From assembly GCA_043735935.1 (NCBI GenBank), contig JAYTDO010000311.1, forward strand, positions 1 through 32,511: DNA of 32,511 bases. Reading direction: 5' to 3'. Below, piece after piece: positions 1-7,380 of this stretch. Source of the DNA: JANLQB01 sp043735935 (GTDB taxonomy: Bacteria > Verrucomicrobiota > Verrucomicrobiia > Chthoniobacterales > Chthoniobacteraceae). The notes under the pieces were generated by a model that searched no databases, was not told the DNA's origin, and was given only the letters and a program-made list of their open reading frames with translations. How positions within the stretch are numbered: the stretch's first letter is position 1; the number at the start of each line of letters is the position of its first letter. Both the position numbers and the translations under genes were made by a program.

Positions 1-4
1 GGGG

Positions 5-39
5 CGTCCTTTTTCCCGCAAGGAAAAAGCGGGAGGACG
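5..39. other. Imperfect inverted repeat at the left edge
   Basis: TTTTTCC at 10-16 can pair with GGAAAAA at 22-28 around a five-base loop. CGTCC at 5-9 can also pair with GGACG at 35-39, leaving a six-base bulge. It lies 70 bases before the E2 gene and may be a terminator or processing hairpin between the E2 gene and whatever precedes it. No U-tract follows on the plus strand. I found no convincing end of an upstream protein in bases 1-109: none of the three frames resembles the C-terminus of a 2-oxoglutarate dehydrogenase E1 subunit. Confidence 0.25.
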
Positions 40-109
40 AAAGGGGTTGCCGGTGCTCGGTGCGCGGATGTAAGAGACCGCGCGCGCTTACACGCCCGCT
101 CCATCACCA

Positions 110-1177
110 ATGAGCCTCGAAGTCAAAATCCCGCCGGTCGGCGAATCCATCACGAGCGGTCTGCTTTCCATCTGGCACAAGAACGACGGGGAGAATGTGG
201 CGGTGGGCGATGTGCTCTTCACGCTGGAGACCGATAAAGTCTCGACGGAGATCCAGGCGGACAAAGCCGGCACCCTTAAAATCCGGGTGGCCGCCGGGGC
301 GGAAGTGAAGATCGGCGAAATAGTGGGAACGATCGAAGAGGGAGCCGGAAGCCCGTCCCCAAAAAAGGAGGAGGCTCCCGCGAAGAAAGAGAAGGCGGCC
401 CCCGTCCCCGTGACGCCCGCGAAGGCGCCCGAACCGACGCCGGAGATCGTGCCGACGGCCAGCCCCGCGCCTGCGGAGGGACGCAGCACCAGGAAGAAGC
501 TTTCCCCCCTGCGCCGAAAGATCGCCGCACAACTGGTGATGGCCCAACAGACGGCGGCGATCCTGACGACTTTTAACGAGGTGGACATGACGGCGGTGAT
601 GAGGCTGCGCGCGGATTCGCAGGAGGCTTTCACGAAGGAACATGGGGTGAAGCTGGGATTCATGTCGTTCTTCATCAAAGCCGTGGTGAGCGCCCTGAAA
701 GCCGTGCCGGCAGTGAATGGGCGGATGGATGGGGACGACTTTGTGCAGAACCATTTTTACGACGTGGGAGTGGCAGTCGGAACGGAGCGGGGGCTGATCG
801 TGCCGGTGGTGCGCGATGCGGAAAAGAAGGGGTTCGCGGAGATCGAGCGGGAACTGGCGGCGTATGCCGGGAAGGCGCGTGAGGGGAAGATCAAGGTGGA
901 GGATCTCAGTGGCGGAGTATTCACGATCTCGAACGGAGGCATCTACGGATCATTGTTGTCGACGCCGATCCTCAATCCGCCGCAATCGGGGATTTTGGGG
1001 ATGCATAAAATCCAGGAGCGACCCGTGGCGGAAAAAGGACAGGTGGTGATCCGGCCGATGATGTATCTGGCGCTGAGTTACGATCACCGCGTGGTGGACG
1101 GGAAAGAGGCGGTGACATTTTTGGTGCGGGTGAAGGAGTGCATCGAGCACCCCGAGCGGTTGTTGCTGGATCTATAA
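110..1177 (+). CDS. sucB: Dihydrolipoyl succinyltransferase, E2 of 2-oxoglutarate dehydrogenase
   Basis: E2 core enzyme of the 2-oxoglutarate dehydrogenase complex. It transfers the succinyl group from a swinging lipoyl-lysine to CoA in the TCA cycle. The lipoyl domain spans residues 1-77, with the lipoylated lysine K43 in TDKVS. A Pro/Ala/Lys/Glu-rich linker covers about 78-125. The catalytic domain follows from about 128 to 355, with the HxxxD active site at H326 and D330 (SYDHRVVDG). The motifs LTTFNEVDM and LGFMSFF are typical of the succinyl rather than the acetyl or branched-chain branch. At 355 residues it is shorter than the usual 400 or so, because the peripheral subunit-binding domain expected between linker and core is not visible. 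The stop overlaps the first in-frame ATG of the next reading frame by one base, so the downstream genes are probably co-transcribed. Confidence 0.93.
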   Translation: MSLEVKIPPVGESITSGLLSIWHKNDGENVAVGDVLFTLETDKVSTEIQADKAGTLKIRVAAGAEVKIGEIVGTIEEGAGSPSPKKEEAPAKKEKAAPVPVTPAKAPEPTPEIVPTASPAPAEGRSTRKKLSPLRRKIAAQLVMAQQTAAILTTFNEVDMTAVMRLRADSQEAFTKEHGVKLGFMSFFIKAVVSALKAVPAVNGRMDGDDFVQNHFYDVGVAVGTERGLIVPVVRDAEKKGFAEIERELAAYAGKAREGKIKVEDLSGGVFTISNGGIYGSLLSTPILNPPQSGILGMHKIQERPVAEKGQVVIRPMMYLALSYDHRVVDGKEAVTFLVRVKECIEHPERLLLDL

Positions 1178-1178
1178 T

Positions 1179-1184
1179 GGGAGG
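1179..1184 (+). promoter_or_regulatory. Ribosome binding site of the amidohydrolase gene
   Basis: GGGAGG lies four bases before the ATG at 1189 and ten before the ATG at 1195. It is one of the few clear Shine-Dalgarno sequences in this window. It argues against the overlapping ATG at 1177, which lies upstream of it. Confidence 0.55.
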
Positions 1185-1188
1185 CGGA

Positions 1189-2043
1189 ATGGCGATGCGA
1201 CTGGATGCCCATCAGCACTTCTGGCGCTACGACGCGGCCGAATATCCGTGGATCCCCGCCGCGACGCCTTTACACCGGGATTGGCTGCCCGCGGACCTCG
1301 CGAAGGTGCAGGGACCGCTGGGCCTGGAAGGTTCGATCGCCGTGCAGGCGCGCCAGACGGTGGCCGAATCCGACTGGCTGCTCGGCCTGGCCGATGCGGA
1401 CCCGCGCGTGAAAGCCGTGGTGGGCTGGGTGGACCTCCGATCGCCGGACGTGGAAGCCGACCTGGCCCGGCTGTCGCGTCATCCGAGGTTCGCGGGAGTG
1501 CGGCATGTGGTGCAGGCGGAAGTGGACGACCGCTTTATGATGGGGACGGAGTTCGTGCGCGGCATCGGCCAGCTCGCGTCTTTCCACCTGACGTACGACA
1601 TCCTCATTATCCCGAAACAACTGCCCGCGGCGATCGAACTGGCGAACCGATTCCCGGGCCAGCCATTCGTGTTGGACCACATCGCGAAACCGCTCATCAA
1701 AGCCGGAATCGTGGAGCCCTGGCGGGAGCAAATCCGCGAGCTCGCGAAAGCGCCGCACGTCCTCTGCAAGGTCTCGGGCATGGTCACGGAAGCCGATGAG
1801 GGTAATTGGAAGGCCGGGGACTTCACGCCGTATCTGGATGTGGTCTTCGAGGCGTTCGGGGAGGACCGCGTGATGTTCGGGTCGGACTGGCCGGTGTGCC
1901 TGCTGGCGGGCAGTTATGAGCGGGTGTTCAAACTGGTGGATGATTACGCGGCCCGATTTTCCGCGACGGCCCGAGAGAAACTTTTTGGCGGAAACGCCGC
2001 ACGCTTCTACGGCGTCAGGGAAGACTCGAAACCATCCGTATGA
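1189..2043 (+). CDS. Amidohydrolase, L-fuconolactonase / rhamnonolactonase type
   Basis: Metal-dependent hydrolase of the amidohydrolase-2 family, in the subgroup that opens sugar lactones such as L-fucono- or L-rhamnono-lactone. The TIM-barrel landmarks are present: an HxH metal site near the N-terminus (DAHQHFWRY), VLDHIAKP in the middle, CKVSGMV, and the late MFGSDWPV motif carrying the catalytic Asp. The product is 284 residues, normal for the family. I place the start at the ATG at 1189, behind GGGAGG at 1179-1184. The ATG at 1195, which gives MRLDAHQHF, is equally possible, and the ATG at 1177 overlapping the E2 stop is less likely. The gene lies between sucB and a pirin. The exact lactone substrate cannot be read from sequence. 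Confidence 0.85.
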   Translation: MAMRLDAHQHFWRYDAAEYPWIPAATPLHRDWLPADLAKVQGPLGLEGSIAVQARQTVAESDWLLGLADADPRVKAVVGWVDLRSPDVEADLARLSRHPRFAGVRHVVQAEVDDRFMMGTEFVRGIGQLASFHLTYDILIIPKQLPAAIELANRFPGQPFVLDHIAKPLIKAGIVEPWREQIRELAKAPHVLCKVSGMVTEADEGNWKAGDFTPYLDVVFEAFGEDRVMFGSDWPVCLLAGSYERVFKLVDDYAARFSATAREKLFGGNAARFYGVREDSKPSV

Positions 2044-2726
2044 TCACGCTCCGCAAATCCGACGACCGGGGGCACGCCAACCATGGCTGGCTCGACTCGT
2101 ATCACAGCTTTTCGTTCGCGGACTATGATGATCCCGGGCACATGAGCTACCGGACGCTGCGGGTGATCAACGAGGACCGCGTGGCAGGCGGCGGCGGATT
2201 CCCCACACATCCACACCGGGACATGGAGATCATCACCTACGTCATCTCGGGAGCGCTGCAGCACCGGGACAGCATGGGGCACGAGGCCGTGATGAAGCCG
2301 GGCGACGTCCAGAGGATCAGCGCCGGGACGGGAGTCCAGCACAGCGAGTTCAACGCATCCCGAAGCGAGGCCGTGCATCTTCTCCAGATTTGGATCGTGC
2401 CGGATCGCCGGGGCGCAACCCCCGGGTATGCCGAAAAGAGTTTCCGAGACGGCCCCTGGCAACTCATCGCCTCCTCCAGCGGGCGCGACGGCTCGATCCC
2501 GATCAACCAGGACGCCGACGTGTGGCTCGGAAAGCTGGCGCTCGGAGCCGGGATGGAGCATCCGCTGTCCGCCGGGCGGGGCGCATGGGTACAGGTCTTC
2601 GCCGGCAAGCTCGCGATCGGGGGTCACGTCCTCGGAGCAGGCGACGCGGCGGCGATCGAGGATGAAGCGGTTCTCGCGATGACCGCCGATGAGGACGCAG
2701 AGTTCCTCTTGTTTGACCTGAAGTAA
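2040..2726 (+). CDS. Pirin family protein (YhhW-like, possible quercetin dioxygenase)
   Basis: Bicupin protein of the pirin family, 228 residues, the same size as E. coli YhhW. The N-terminal cupin carries the full metal set H57, H59, H101 and E103 in FPTHPHRDME and TGVQHSEFN. A metal-binding, possibly quercetin 2,3-dioxygenase-like fold is therefore well supported. The second cupin (about 130-228) has no obvious metal ligands, as is usual. The start codon overlaps the amidohydrolase stop (ATGA at 2040-2043), so translation is probably coupled. The true substrate of most bacterial pirins is unknown; roles in redox sensing or in modulating central-metabolism enzymes have been reported for relatives. 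Location behind sucB and a sugar lactonase is suggestive but not proof of a metabolic link. Confidence 0.88.
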   Translation: MITLRKSDDRGHANHGWLDSYHSFSFADYDDPGHMSYRTLRVINEDRVAGGGGFPTHPHRDMEIITYVISGALQHRDSMGHEAVMKPGDVQRISAGTGVQHSEFNASRSEAVHLLQIWIVPDRRGATPGYAEKSFRDGPWQLIASSSGRDGSIPINQDADVWLGKLALGAGMEHPLSAGRGAWVQVFAGKLAIGGHVLGAGDAAAIEDEAVLAMTADEDAEFLLFDLK

Positions 2727-2761
2727 AAAAGCGCGTCCCGGAGTCCGCCCGGAGGAACACT

Positions 2762-3448
2762 TTACGCCACGATCAGCACCGCCGCGTCGCCGCCGAGATT
2801 CGGATCGAGCAGCGATCTCGGGCTGAAGCCGGACGCCGTAAGAGCGAGGTAGGTCGCGGCGACATCGTGCGGTGGAGGAAGAGAACCGACGGCTAGGGAG
2901 AGCCCATGTTCATCGCCCCGCGCCACGCCGTCCCGCGGCCCGGAGACGTCCCAGTGGGCCTGGAGAAAGATGACCTTCAACCGCTCCGCCCGCCAGCGGG
3001 CAGCAGTATCATCGGCGGGCGAAAGGATCGTAATCGAGCGGGCCGGGCGGGAGCGAAGATTGTGCAGGAGCGCCTCTTCCATCTCGGGAGGAAAGTGCTC
3101 CGCCATCGGTGCGTCCACGGGCGGGGAAACCCAACGCAGCTTGGAGGGCGGCGCCTCGGGTTCGACCTCGGGAACGGGTGGGTCCTCGACGCGCAAAAGC
3201 AATCTCTCCAGCGCGGCAATCCGAGCCTCCAGCGCCTCCACCCGCGGGCGCCACGGCTCTTCGACGCGCGGCGCCGGGGCGATGAGTTCCTCGGGCCGGG
3301 CGAGCCGCGGACCCGAAAGGTCGATGACTTCGCGGCACTTCGGACACTGCACGCGGCGCCGACGGCCTGCGGCCGGGGACTTGATCGCGTGTCCGCACGC
3401 CGGGCATTCATATTCGCTGGCTTCCCGAGTGGCGCGCGGCATCTCCAT
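2762..3448 (-). CDS. Zinc-ribbon protein with coiled coil and unknown C-terminal domain
   Basis: I do not recognise the full-length protein. The 228 residues start with a CxxC...CxxC zinc ribbon (YECPACGH, then QCPKCREV). A charged Pro-rich stretch follows, then a short coiled coil (VEALEARIAALERLLLRVE). The C-terminal domain of about 90 residues begins near RSITILSPADD and ends in a hydrophobic strand (AVLIVA). The ATG at 3448 is chosen because it sits just before the zinc ribbon and 10 bases after the stop of the upstream gene. The same frame stays open to 3598, but that extension is Arg/Pro-rich and overlaps the neighbour's coding frame. The gene is convergent with the pirin gene, 35 bases away. 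It may bind nucleic acid or protein; nothing more specific can be said. Confidence 0.65.
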   Translation of the reverse strand: MEMPRATREASEYECPACGHAIKSPAAGRRRRVQCPKCREVIDLSGPRLARPEELIAPAPRVEEPWRPRVEALEARIAALERLLLRVEDPPVPEVEPEAPPSKLRWVSPPVDAPMAEHFPPEMEEALLHNLRSRPARSITILSPADDTAARWRAERLKVIFLQAHWDVSGPRDGVARGDEHGLSLAVGSLPPPHDVAATYLALTASGFSPRSLLDPNLGGDAAVLIVA

Positions 3449-3458
3449 GGGTCTCGGA

Positions 3459-3881
3459 TCAGGCGGCCCCGGCGGAAGCGGGCGAATCGATCGCGCCGCT
3501 GAGGAATTCAATCTCCGCGCTGCTAAGCTGGATGCGCGGTACCGCGGCGGAGGACGGCGAATCGGATCGCGGACGATGCAACGACCAAAACGGAACATGC
3601 GTCCCGACGCCGCATTTCAGGCAAGTGACCGCGCGACCCTGCCAGCGCGCGTCGACGATGAGTTTGGCACCGCAGGTGGAGCAGAGGAATCGAATCTCCA
3701 CCGAAACGATCGCCGGCGGAAACGCCTCCATGCACCCCGCCGAGGTGCCCGGCTGAGTGCCGAGCCCGGGAACCGGAATAATACGACGACACGCCAAACA
3801 CTCCGCGAGCTGGCCCGCGAATTCGGACCCAATACTCATCCCATTTCCACAGACGGCGCAAAAGAAGGAAAGTTCTGGCAT
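3459..3881 (-). CDS. Small double zinc-ribbon protein
   Basis: Protein of 140 residues with two zinc-ribbon modules. The first is FFCAVCGNGMSIG with LAECLACRR. The second is RFLCSTCGAKLIVDA with AVTCLKCGVG. Both resemble the short FxCxxCG-type ribbons that are frequent in Planctomycetes and Verrucomicrobia, where they often precede membrane or regulatory domains; here no such domain follows. The tail (about 100-140) is Ser/Ala-rich. The ATG at 3881 is preferred because AAGGTG lies about nine bases upstream. An in-frame ATG at 3914 would add 11 residues and place a perfect dyad inside the coding sequence. The gene heads a two-gene unit with the next zinc-ribbon gene (10-base gap) and diverges from the MinD-like ATPase gene. 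Confidence 0.65.
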   Translation of the reverse strand: MPELSFFCAVCGNGMSIGSEFAGQLAECLACRRIIPVPGLGTQPGTSAGCMEAFPPAIVSVEIRFLCSTCGAKLIVDARWQGRAVTCLKCGVGTHVPFWSLHRPRSDSPSSAAVPRIQLSSAEIEFLSGAIDSPASAGAA

Positions 3882-3894
3882 GGCTGAAGTCACC

Positions 3895-3914
3895 TTGAAC
3901 CGCCGGCAGTTCAA
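3895..3914. promoter_or_regulatory. Perfect dyad, operator candidate
   Basis: TTGAAC at 3895-3900 is mirrored by GTTCAA at 3909-3914 with an eight-base spacer whose centre is CCGG. It lies 14 bases upstream of the preferred start of the zinc-ribbon gene and just downstream (on the left) of the divergent promoter region. That is a position where a repressor could act on the minus-strand unit. It could also be a chance palindrome or a small RNA hairpin. Confidence 0.35.
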
Positions 3915-3927
3915 AAACTCCGGAAGC

Positions 3928-3956
3928 TTGACGGGTCGAGACTGTCACACTATTAC
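3928..3956 (+). promoter_or_regulatory. Sigma-70-like promoter candidate for the MinD-like/ExeA-like pair
   Basis: TTGACG at 3928-3933 and TATTAC at 3951-3956 are separated by exactly 17 bases. They match the consensus at five and four of six positions. Transcription would begin near 3963 and give a leader of about 80 bases before the ATG at 4043. This is the best promoter match I found in the window, in the 161-base region between two divergent units. Confidence 0.45.
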
Positions 3957-4042
3957 TGGGGGTCAAGGCGAATTAGGATCCCTAGATATTGGGGTATCTT
4001 CAAGCCGAGTCTCGATTTAACGTCCGTTTCACGCACCACCGC

Positions 4043-5059
4043 ATGACCACCCTGCCCCTGTCAGGATCGCCCGTGGGCAACGCGCCCTTCGACCTGCAGC
4101 CGTCGCGCATTCAATTCATCCACAAAGTCTTTCCGGAGATCTTTCCGACGTCTCCGGTTTCGACCGGCTGCGTCTCCGCGACACACCGGACGAGCGAAAC
4201 CCTGCGCTGGATTCACGACCGCCTTTTCATCGATGGCTGGCAGATCGGCGCGGTACGATCGGAACTGAACCAGCTCTCGCGCGAAGTCCAGACGATCGCG
4301 ATCACCAGCGGCAAAGGCGGCGTCGGCAAGACCACGTTTGCCGTGAGCCTCGCGATCGCGTTCGCCCAGATGGGCCGGCGAGTGCTGCTTTTCGATGCCG
4401 ATCTCGGCATGGCAAACGCGCATGTTTTCGCGGGAATCAACCCCGTCGCGACGCTCGTCGATGTGATCGACCGACGAAAGACACTCGCCGGGATTCTCGA
4501 GCCTGGGCCGGCCGGCATCCAGGTGCTCTGCGGCGCGTCCGGCACCAGCCGACTCGCGAACCTCAGCGCGCCCGTGCTCGAAGCGCTCGGCCGCGAGTTG
4601 CTCGCGGTCGCGGCGGATTTCGACGTGCTCATCATCGATACCGGGGCGGGCGTCGCGCCGATGGTCACGCACTTCCTCGGTCTCGCGCAGGACACGGTCG
4701 TGGTCGCGACGCCGAACCTCGCGGCGACGCTCGATGCGTATGGGATGGTGAAAGTCATGCACGAAAGCAACATCAAGAGCCGGATGCATGTCCTGATCAA
4801 CCAGGCCGACGACGAACTGCAGGCGCGGCGGGTCCTCGATCGGATCACCGGCTGCGCCGGCCGTTTTCTCAGCAAGCCCCTCGGGGACCTCGGATTCCTG
4901 CGCCGCGACGCTGCCATCGAGAATGCCAACCAAAGCCGCAGACCCATCGGCCTGACTGACCAGGGCTCGGCCATCGCAGCCCGCATCTCGGCGATTGCCG
5001 CGCAACTTGACCGCGCGCCGACTCGATCCGCCGCGCAATCAACGCACGCCGCCGCGTGA
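4043..5059 (+). CDS. MinD/FleN-like ParA-family ATPase
   Basis: Deviant-Walker P-loop ATPase of the MinD/ParA group, 338 residues. The Walker A motif GKGGVGKTT is at 90-98 with the signature lysine K91. The switch motif LLFDADLGMANAH follows at 116-128, and the Walker B-like strand is DVLIIDTGAG. The sequence around these motifs (LGMANAHVFAG, then PAGIQVLCGASG) is closest to FleN/FlhG, the ATPases that control flagellar number and placement. The first 80 or so residues have no homology I recognise. No flagellar or septum-site gene is in the window; the partner is the ExeA-like ATPase 40 bases downstream. Roles in positioning a secretion, pilus or polysaccharide machine are possible. Start 4043 is chosen because the upstream extension to 3989 lacks conservation, but no Shine-Dalgarno is visible for either. 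Confidence 0.8.
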   Translation: MTTLPLSGSPVGNAPFDLQPSRIQFIHKVFPEIFPTSPVSTGCVSATHRTSETLRWIHDRLFIDGWQIGAVRSELNQLSREVQTIAITSGKGGVGKTTFAVSLAIAFAQMGRRVLLFDADLGMANAHVFAGINPVATLVDVIDRRKTLAGILEPGPAGIQVLCGASGTSRLANLSAPVLEALGRELLAVAADFDVLIIDTGAGVAPMVTHFLGLAQDTVVVATPNLAATLDAYGMVKVMHESNIKSRMHVLINQADDELQARRVLDRITGCAGRFLSKPLGDLGFLRRDAAIENANQSRRPIGLTDQGSAIAARISAIAAQLDRAPTRSAAQSTHAAA

Positions 5060-5099
5060 CGAATCTTCACCGCACAACCGCCAGTCCATCCAGCCCGCC

Positions 5100-6068
5100 A
5101 TGAATCCACCACTCGAAACATTCAGCCCAGCCGCATCGGACTCATTCAGCCCGCTCGACCCGTCGCAACCAAAAGCGAACGATCCGTTCGCCGACTTGGT
5201 GGGAGCGGCGCCGGGAATGACCGATCCGGTTTCCGGCATCGTGCCATTCGCTCCGGCGGGGAATTTTGTCGATTACTACGGGCTCCGCGAAAACCCGTTT
5301 GCAGACAGCGTCCACCCCGGTTTTTTCTTCCGCACCGAGAGCCATGCCGAAGCCTTTCGCAGCATGGCGCTGGCGGTCGACTTCAAGTCCTCGCTCGGCC
5401 TGGTGACCGGCGCTAGCGGCACGGGCAAAACCCTCGTGACGCAGCTCCTGCTTCAGCACCTCGGCGCGACGAGTCACAAAGTCGTGCTCGTGCTCGTGAC
5501 TCCCGGCCTGAGCAAGACGGGGCTGCTTCGAGAGATTCTCTCGGAATTAGATCTCGCACTCCCCGCGGGCATCAGCCGCGTGCAAGATCTCGTAAAGCTG
5601 CTCAGTAACCAGATCATCGAACTTCATCAGGCCGGGCAGCGCCTCGTCATCCTCATCGACGAAAGCCATCTTCTTTCCGCCGACTGTCTCCACGTCGTCC
5701 GCACGATCAGCAACATCGAGACGCCGCAGGAGAAACTCACGACGTGCCTGCTTTTCGGAGAATCGCGACTCGCCGACCGACTGACGCATGCCAGCTACGA
5801 GTCGCTGCGCAATCGTATTTACCTCCGCGCCACTCTCCAGCCGCTCACCGCCGACGAAGCCGCGCAGTACATTCAGTTTCGCTTGATGACAGCAGGTCGG
5901 CTCGCCGACCTGTTCACCGGCAGCGCCCTTGCCGCGCTTCATACGCAATCGGGCGGCGTCTGCCGCGCGATGAATAAACTCGCGATGTTGAGCATGATCG
6001 AAGGGGCCCTCCAACACCGCGCGACGATCGATGAAACGCTCGTCGAGGCCGCCGTGCGCCGGGTGTGA
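5100..6068 (+). CDS. ExeA/GspA-like AAA ATPase
   Basis: AAA ATPase of the ExeA/GspA family, 322 residues. The family hallmark YYGLRENPFADS with a following FFF (60-77) is present. Walker A is GASGTGKT (104-111) and Walker B is LVILIDESHLL (182-192), with D187 and E188. An arginine-rich sensor region (SLRNRIYLRATLQPL) and the GGVCRAMNKLA sensor 2 segment follow. The first 50 residues are a low-complexity Pro/Ser leader. ExeA relatives help assemble type II secretion secretins, and similar ATPases accompany exosortase-linked exopolysaccharide loci. The C-terminal peptidoglycan-binding and membrane region of full-length ExeA is missing, so this is the cytoplasmic half only. The ATG at 5100 is the first one after the end of the MinD-like gene. 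Confidence 0.8.
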   Translation: MNPPLETFSPAASDSFSPLDPSQPKANDPFADLVGAAPGMTDPVSGIVPFAPAGNFVDYYGLRENPFADSVHPGFFFRTESHAEAFRSMALAVDFKSSLGLVTGASGTGKTLVTQLLLQHLGATSHKVVLVLVTPGLSKTGLLREILSELDLALPAGISRVQDLVKLLSNQIIELHQAGQRLVILIDESHLLSADCLHVVRTISNIETPQEKLTTCLLFGESRLADRLTHASYESLRNRIYLRATLQPLTADEAAQYIQFRLMTAGRLADLFTGSALAALHTQSGGVCRAMNKLAMLSMIEGALQHRATIDETLVEAAVRRV

Positions 6069-6259
6069 ATCCTCCGCGCACGAAGACCGATCTGCGGCGT
6101 GGCGAAGTCGCCGTCCGCCAACCGGCGGCGACTTCGCGTGACGAGGAAGCGATGCTGCTCGACGCCGAGTTCGCGCCGCCCGCCGAGCCGTTCAACGGCG
6201 ACGCGACGCCCGATCCGGACCGGGCAAGGTCGGATTCCCCGAAAGCAACGGAGCAATAA
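6065..6259 (+). CDS. Possible small hypothetical protein
   Basis: A 64-residue reading frame begins with a GTG that overlaps the stop of the ExeA-like gene (GTGA at 6065-6068), the same coupling seen between many genes here. The product is hydrophilic, with a basic first third and an acidic Asp/Glu/Pro-rich remainder, and has no transmembrane segment or recognisable domain. It ends six bases before a hairpin-plus-T-run. Position and coupling favour a real gene. Short length and lack of homology argue the other way. Confidence 0.35.
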   Translation: MNPPRTKTDLRRGEVAVRQPAATSRDEEAMLLDAEFAPPAEPFNGDATPDPDRARSDSPKATEQ

Positions 6260-6264
6260 CGCGC

Positions 6265-6286
6265 GCCGCAGTCGCGGCTATTTTTT
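6265..6286 (+). terminator. Intrinsic terminator of the ATPase operon, inside the recA 3' end
   Basis: GCCGC (6265-6269) and GCGGC (6274-6278) form a short stem with loop AGTC, followed by TATTTTTT at 6279-6286. The T-run is the antisense of the terminal lysine codons of recA, and the stem touches the recA stop. The stem is only five base pairs, so termination may be partial. Confidence 0.4.
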
Positions 6287-7315
6287 CTCTTCGTCGAGCT
6301 TTGCCTGCACCGCCGCGTAAAGTTCGTTGTAGATGGCCTCGTCGTTCCGCAACACCTCCTTGGCGGCATCGCGGCCTTGAGCGAGCTGCGAGCCTTTGTA
6401 GCTGAGCCACGATCCACGTTTTTCGATGATCCCCTTCTCGATCGCGAGGTCGAGCAACGCGCCGGTCGAGGAGATGCCCTCGTTGTACATGATGTCGAAT
6501 TCGGCCTCGGTAAACGGAGGTGCGACCTTGTTTTTGACGAGTTTGATTTTTGTCCGGTTTCCGGTGACGACGCCATCGCTCTGCTTGATCTGGCCGATCC
6601 GCCGGATGTCCACCCGCACGCTGGAGTAAAATTTCAGCGCCTTTCCACCGGGCGTCGTCTCGGGATTTCCAAACATCACGCCGATCTTTTCGCGGATCTG
6701 GTTCGTAAAAACGCAGATGGTCCGCGCCTTGGAAATGAGCGCCGTCAGCTTCCGCATCGCGGCGCTCATCAAGCGGGCCTGGGCGCCGACGGTCGAATCG
6801 CCGATCTCACCCTCGAGTTCCTGCTTCGTCACGAGAGCCGCCACCGAGTCGAGCACGATGACGTCGAGCGCATTTGAACGCACGAGCGTCTCGACGATCC
6901 TCAGCGCTTCCTCGCCCGAGCTCGGCTGCGAGACGAGAAGATCGTCCAGATTCACTCCGAGCTTGCGCGCGTATTGCGGATCGAGCGCGTGCTCGACATC
7001 CACGAATGCCGCCAGTCCGCCCAGCTTTTGCGCCTGCGCGATCAGCGTCAGCGTGAGTGTCGTCTTTCCCGAAGACTCTGGTCCAAAGACCTCGACGATG
7101 CGGCCCCTCGGGAATCCGCCGCAACCGAGCGCGCGGTCGATCAGGATATTGCCGGTGGGGATGACCTCGACGTTCATCTGGGTCGAGTCGCCCAAGCGCA
7201 TGATCGCCCCGTCGCCGAAGTCCTTGGCGATCTGCTGGATTGCGAGATCGAGGTTCTTGTTTCGCGCGATAGTGAGTTTGCTCTCGGTTTCCTGAGGATC
7301 GGATTTAGTGGCCAT
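6278..7315 (-). CDS. recA: RecA recombinase
   Basis: DNA-dependent ATPase that forms filaments on single-stranded DNA, drives homologous recombination and triggers LexA self-cleavage. The 345 residues are full length. Walker A is GPESSGKTT at 78-86 and Walker B is DVIVLDSVAAL from 151. The DNA-binding loop regions are recognisable at GEIGDSTVGAQARLM and at FGNPETTPGGKALKF. The ATPase-domain sequence IREKIGVMFGNPETTPGG is typical. The C-terminus is Glu/Lys-rich, as in other RecA proteins. The gene is alone in its direction, diverges from the 543-residue protein, and has an imperfect LexA-type box about 65 bases upstream of its ATG. No close Shine-Dalgarno is seen; AGGG lies about 12 bases before the start. 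Confidence 0.98.
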   Translation of the reverse strand: MATKSDPQETESKLTIARNKNLDLAIQQIAKDFGDGAIMRLGDSTQMNVEVIPTGNILIDRALGCGGFPRGRIVEVFGPESSGKTTLTLTLIAQAQKLGGLAAFVDVEHALDPQYARKLGVNLDDLLVSQPSSGEEALRIVETLVRSNALDVIVLDSVAALVTKQELEGEIGDSTVGAQARLMSAAMRKLTALISKARTICVFTNQIREKIGVMFGNPETTPGGKALKFYSSVRVDIRRIGQIKQSDGVVTGNRTKIKLVKNKVAPPFTEAEFDIMYNEGISSTGALLDLAIEKGIIEKRGSWLSYKGSQLAQGRDAAKEVLRNDEAIYNELYAAVQAKLDEEKK

Positions 7316-7380
7316 ATGAACACAACCCTATAGTCCGCAGCGCACGGGGCGGAAGAAAAACCTTCCCGCTTTTTTCCTCG

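Noticed and set aside
88..678. Minus-strand frames opposite the E2 gene
   Set aside because: They mirror the Pro/Ala-rich linker of E2 and have no domain.
2727..2761. Terminator between the pirin and zinc-ribbon genes
   Set aside because: CCCGGAG occurs twice as a direct, not inverted, repeat, so no stable hairpin precedes the A/T run.
2970..3887. A 305-codon plus-strand frame opposite the zinc-ribbon genes
   Set aside because: It is Arg/Ser/Gly-rich with no domain; the CxxC ribbons on the minus strand are the real signal.
3974..3988. Palindrome-like TTAGGATCCCTAGAT in the intergenic region
   Set aside because: The arms are offset by one base and only the GGATCC core is truly symmetric.
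7311..7324. LexA half site TGTTC overlapping the recA start
   Set aside because: On the minus strand the second half reads GGCCA, not GAACA; only one half of the box is present.
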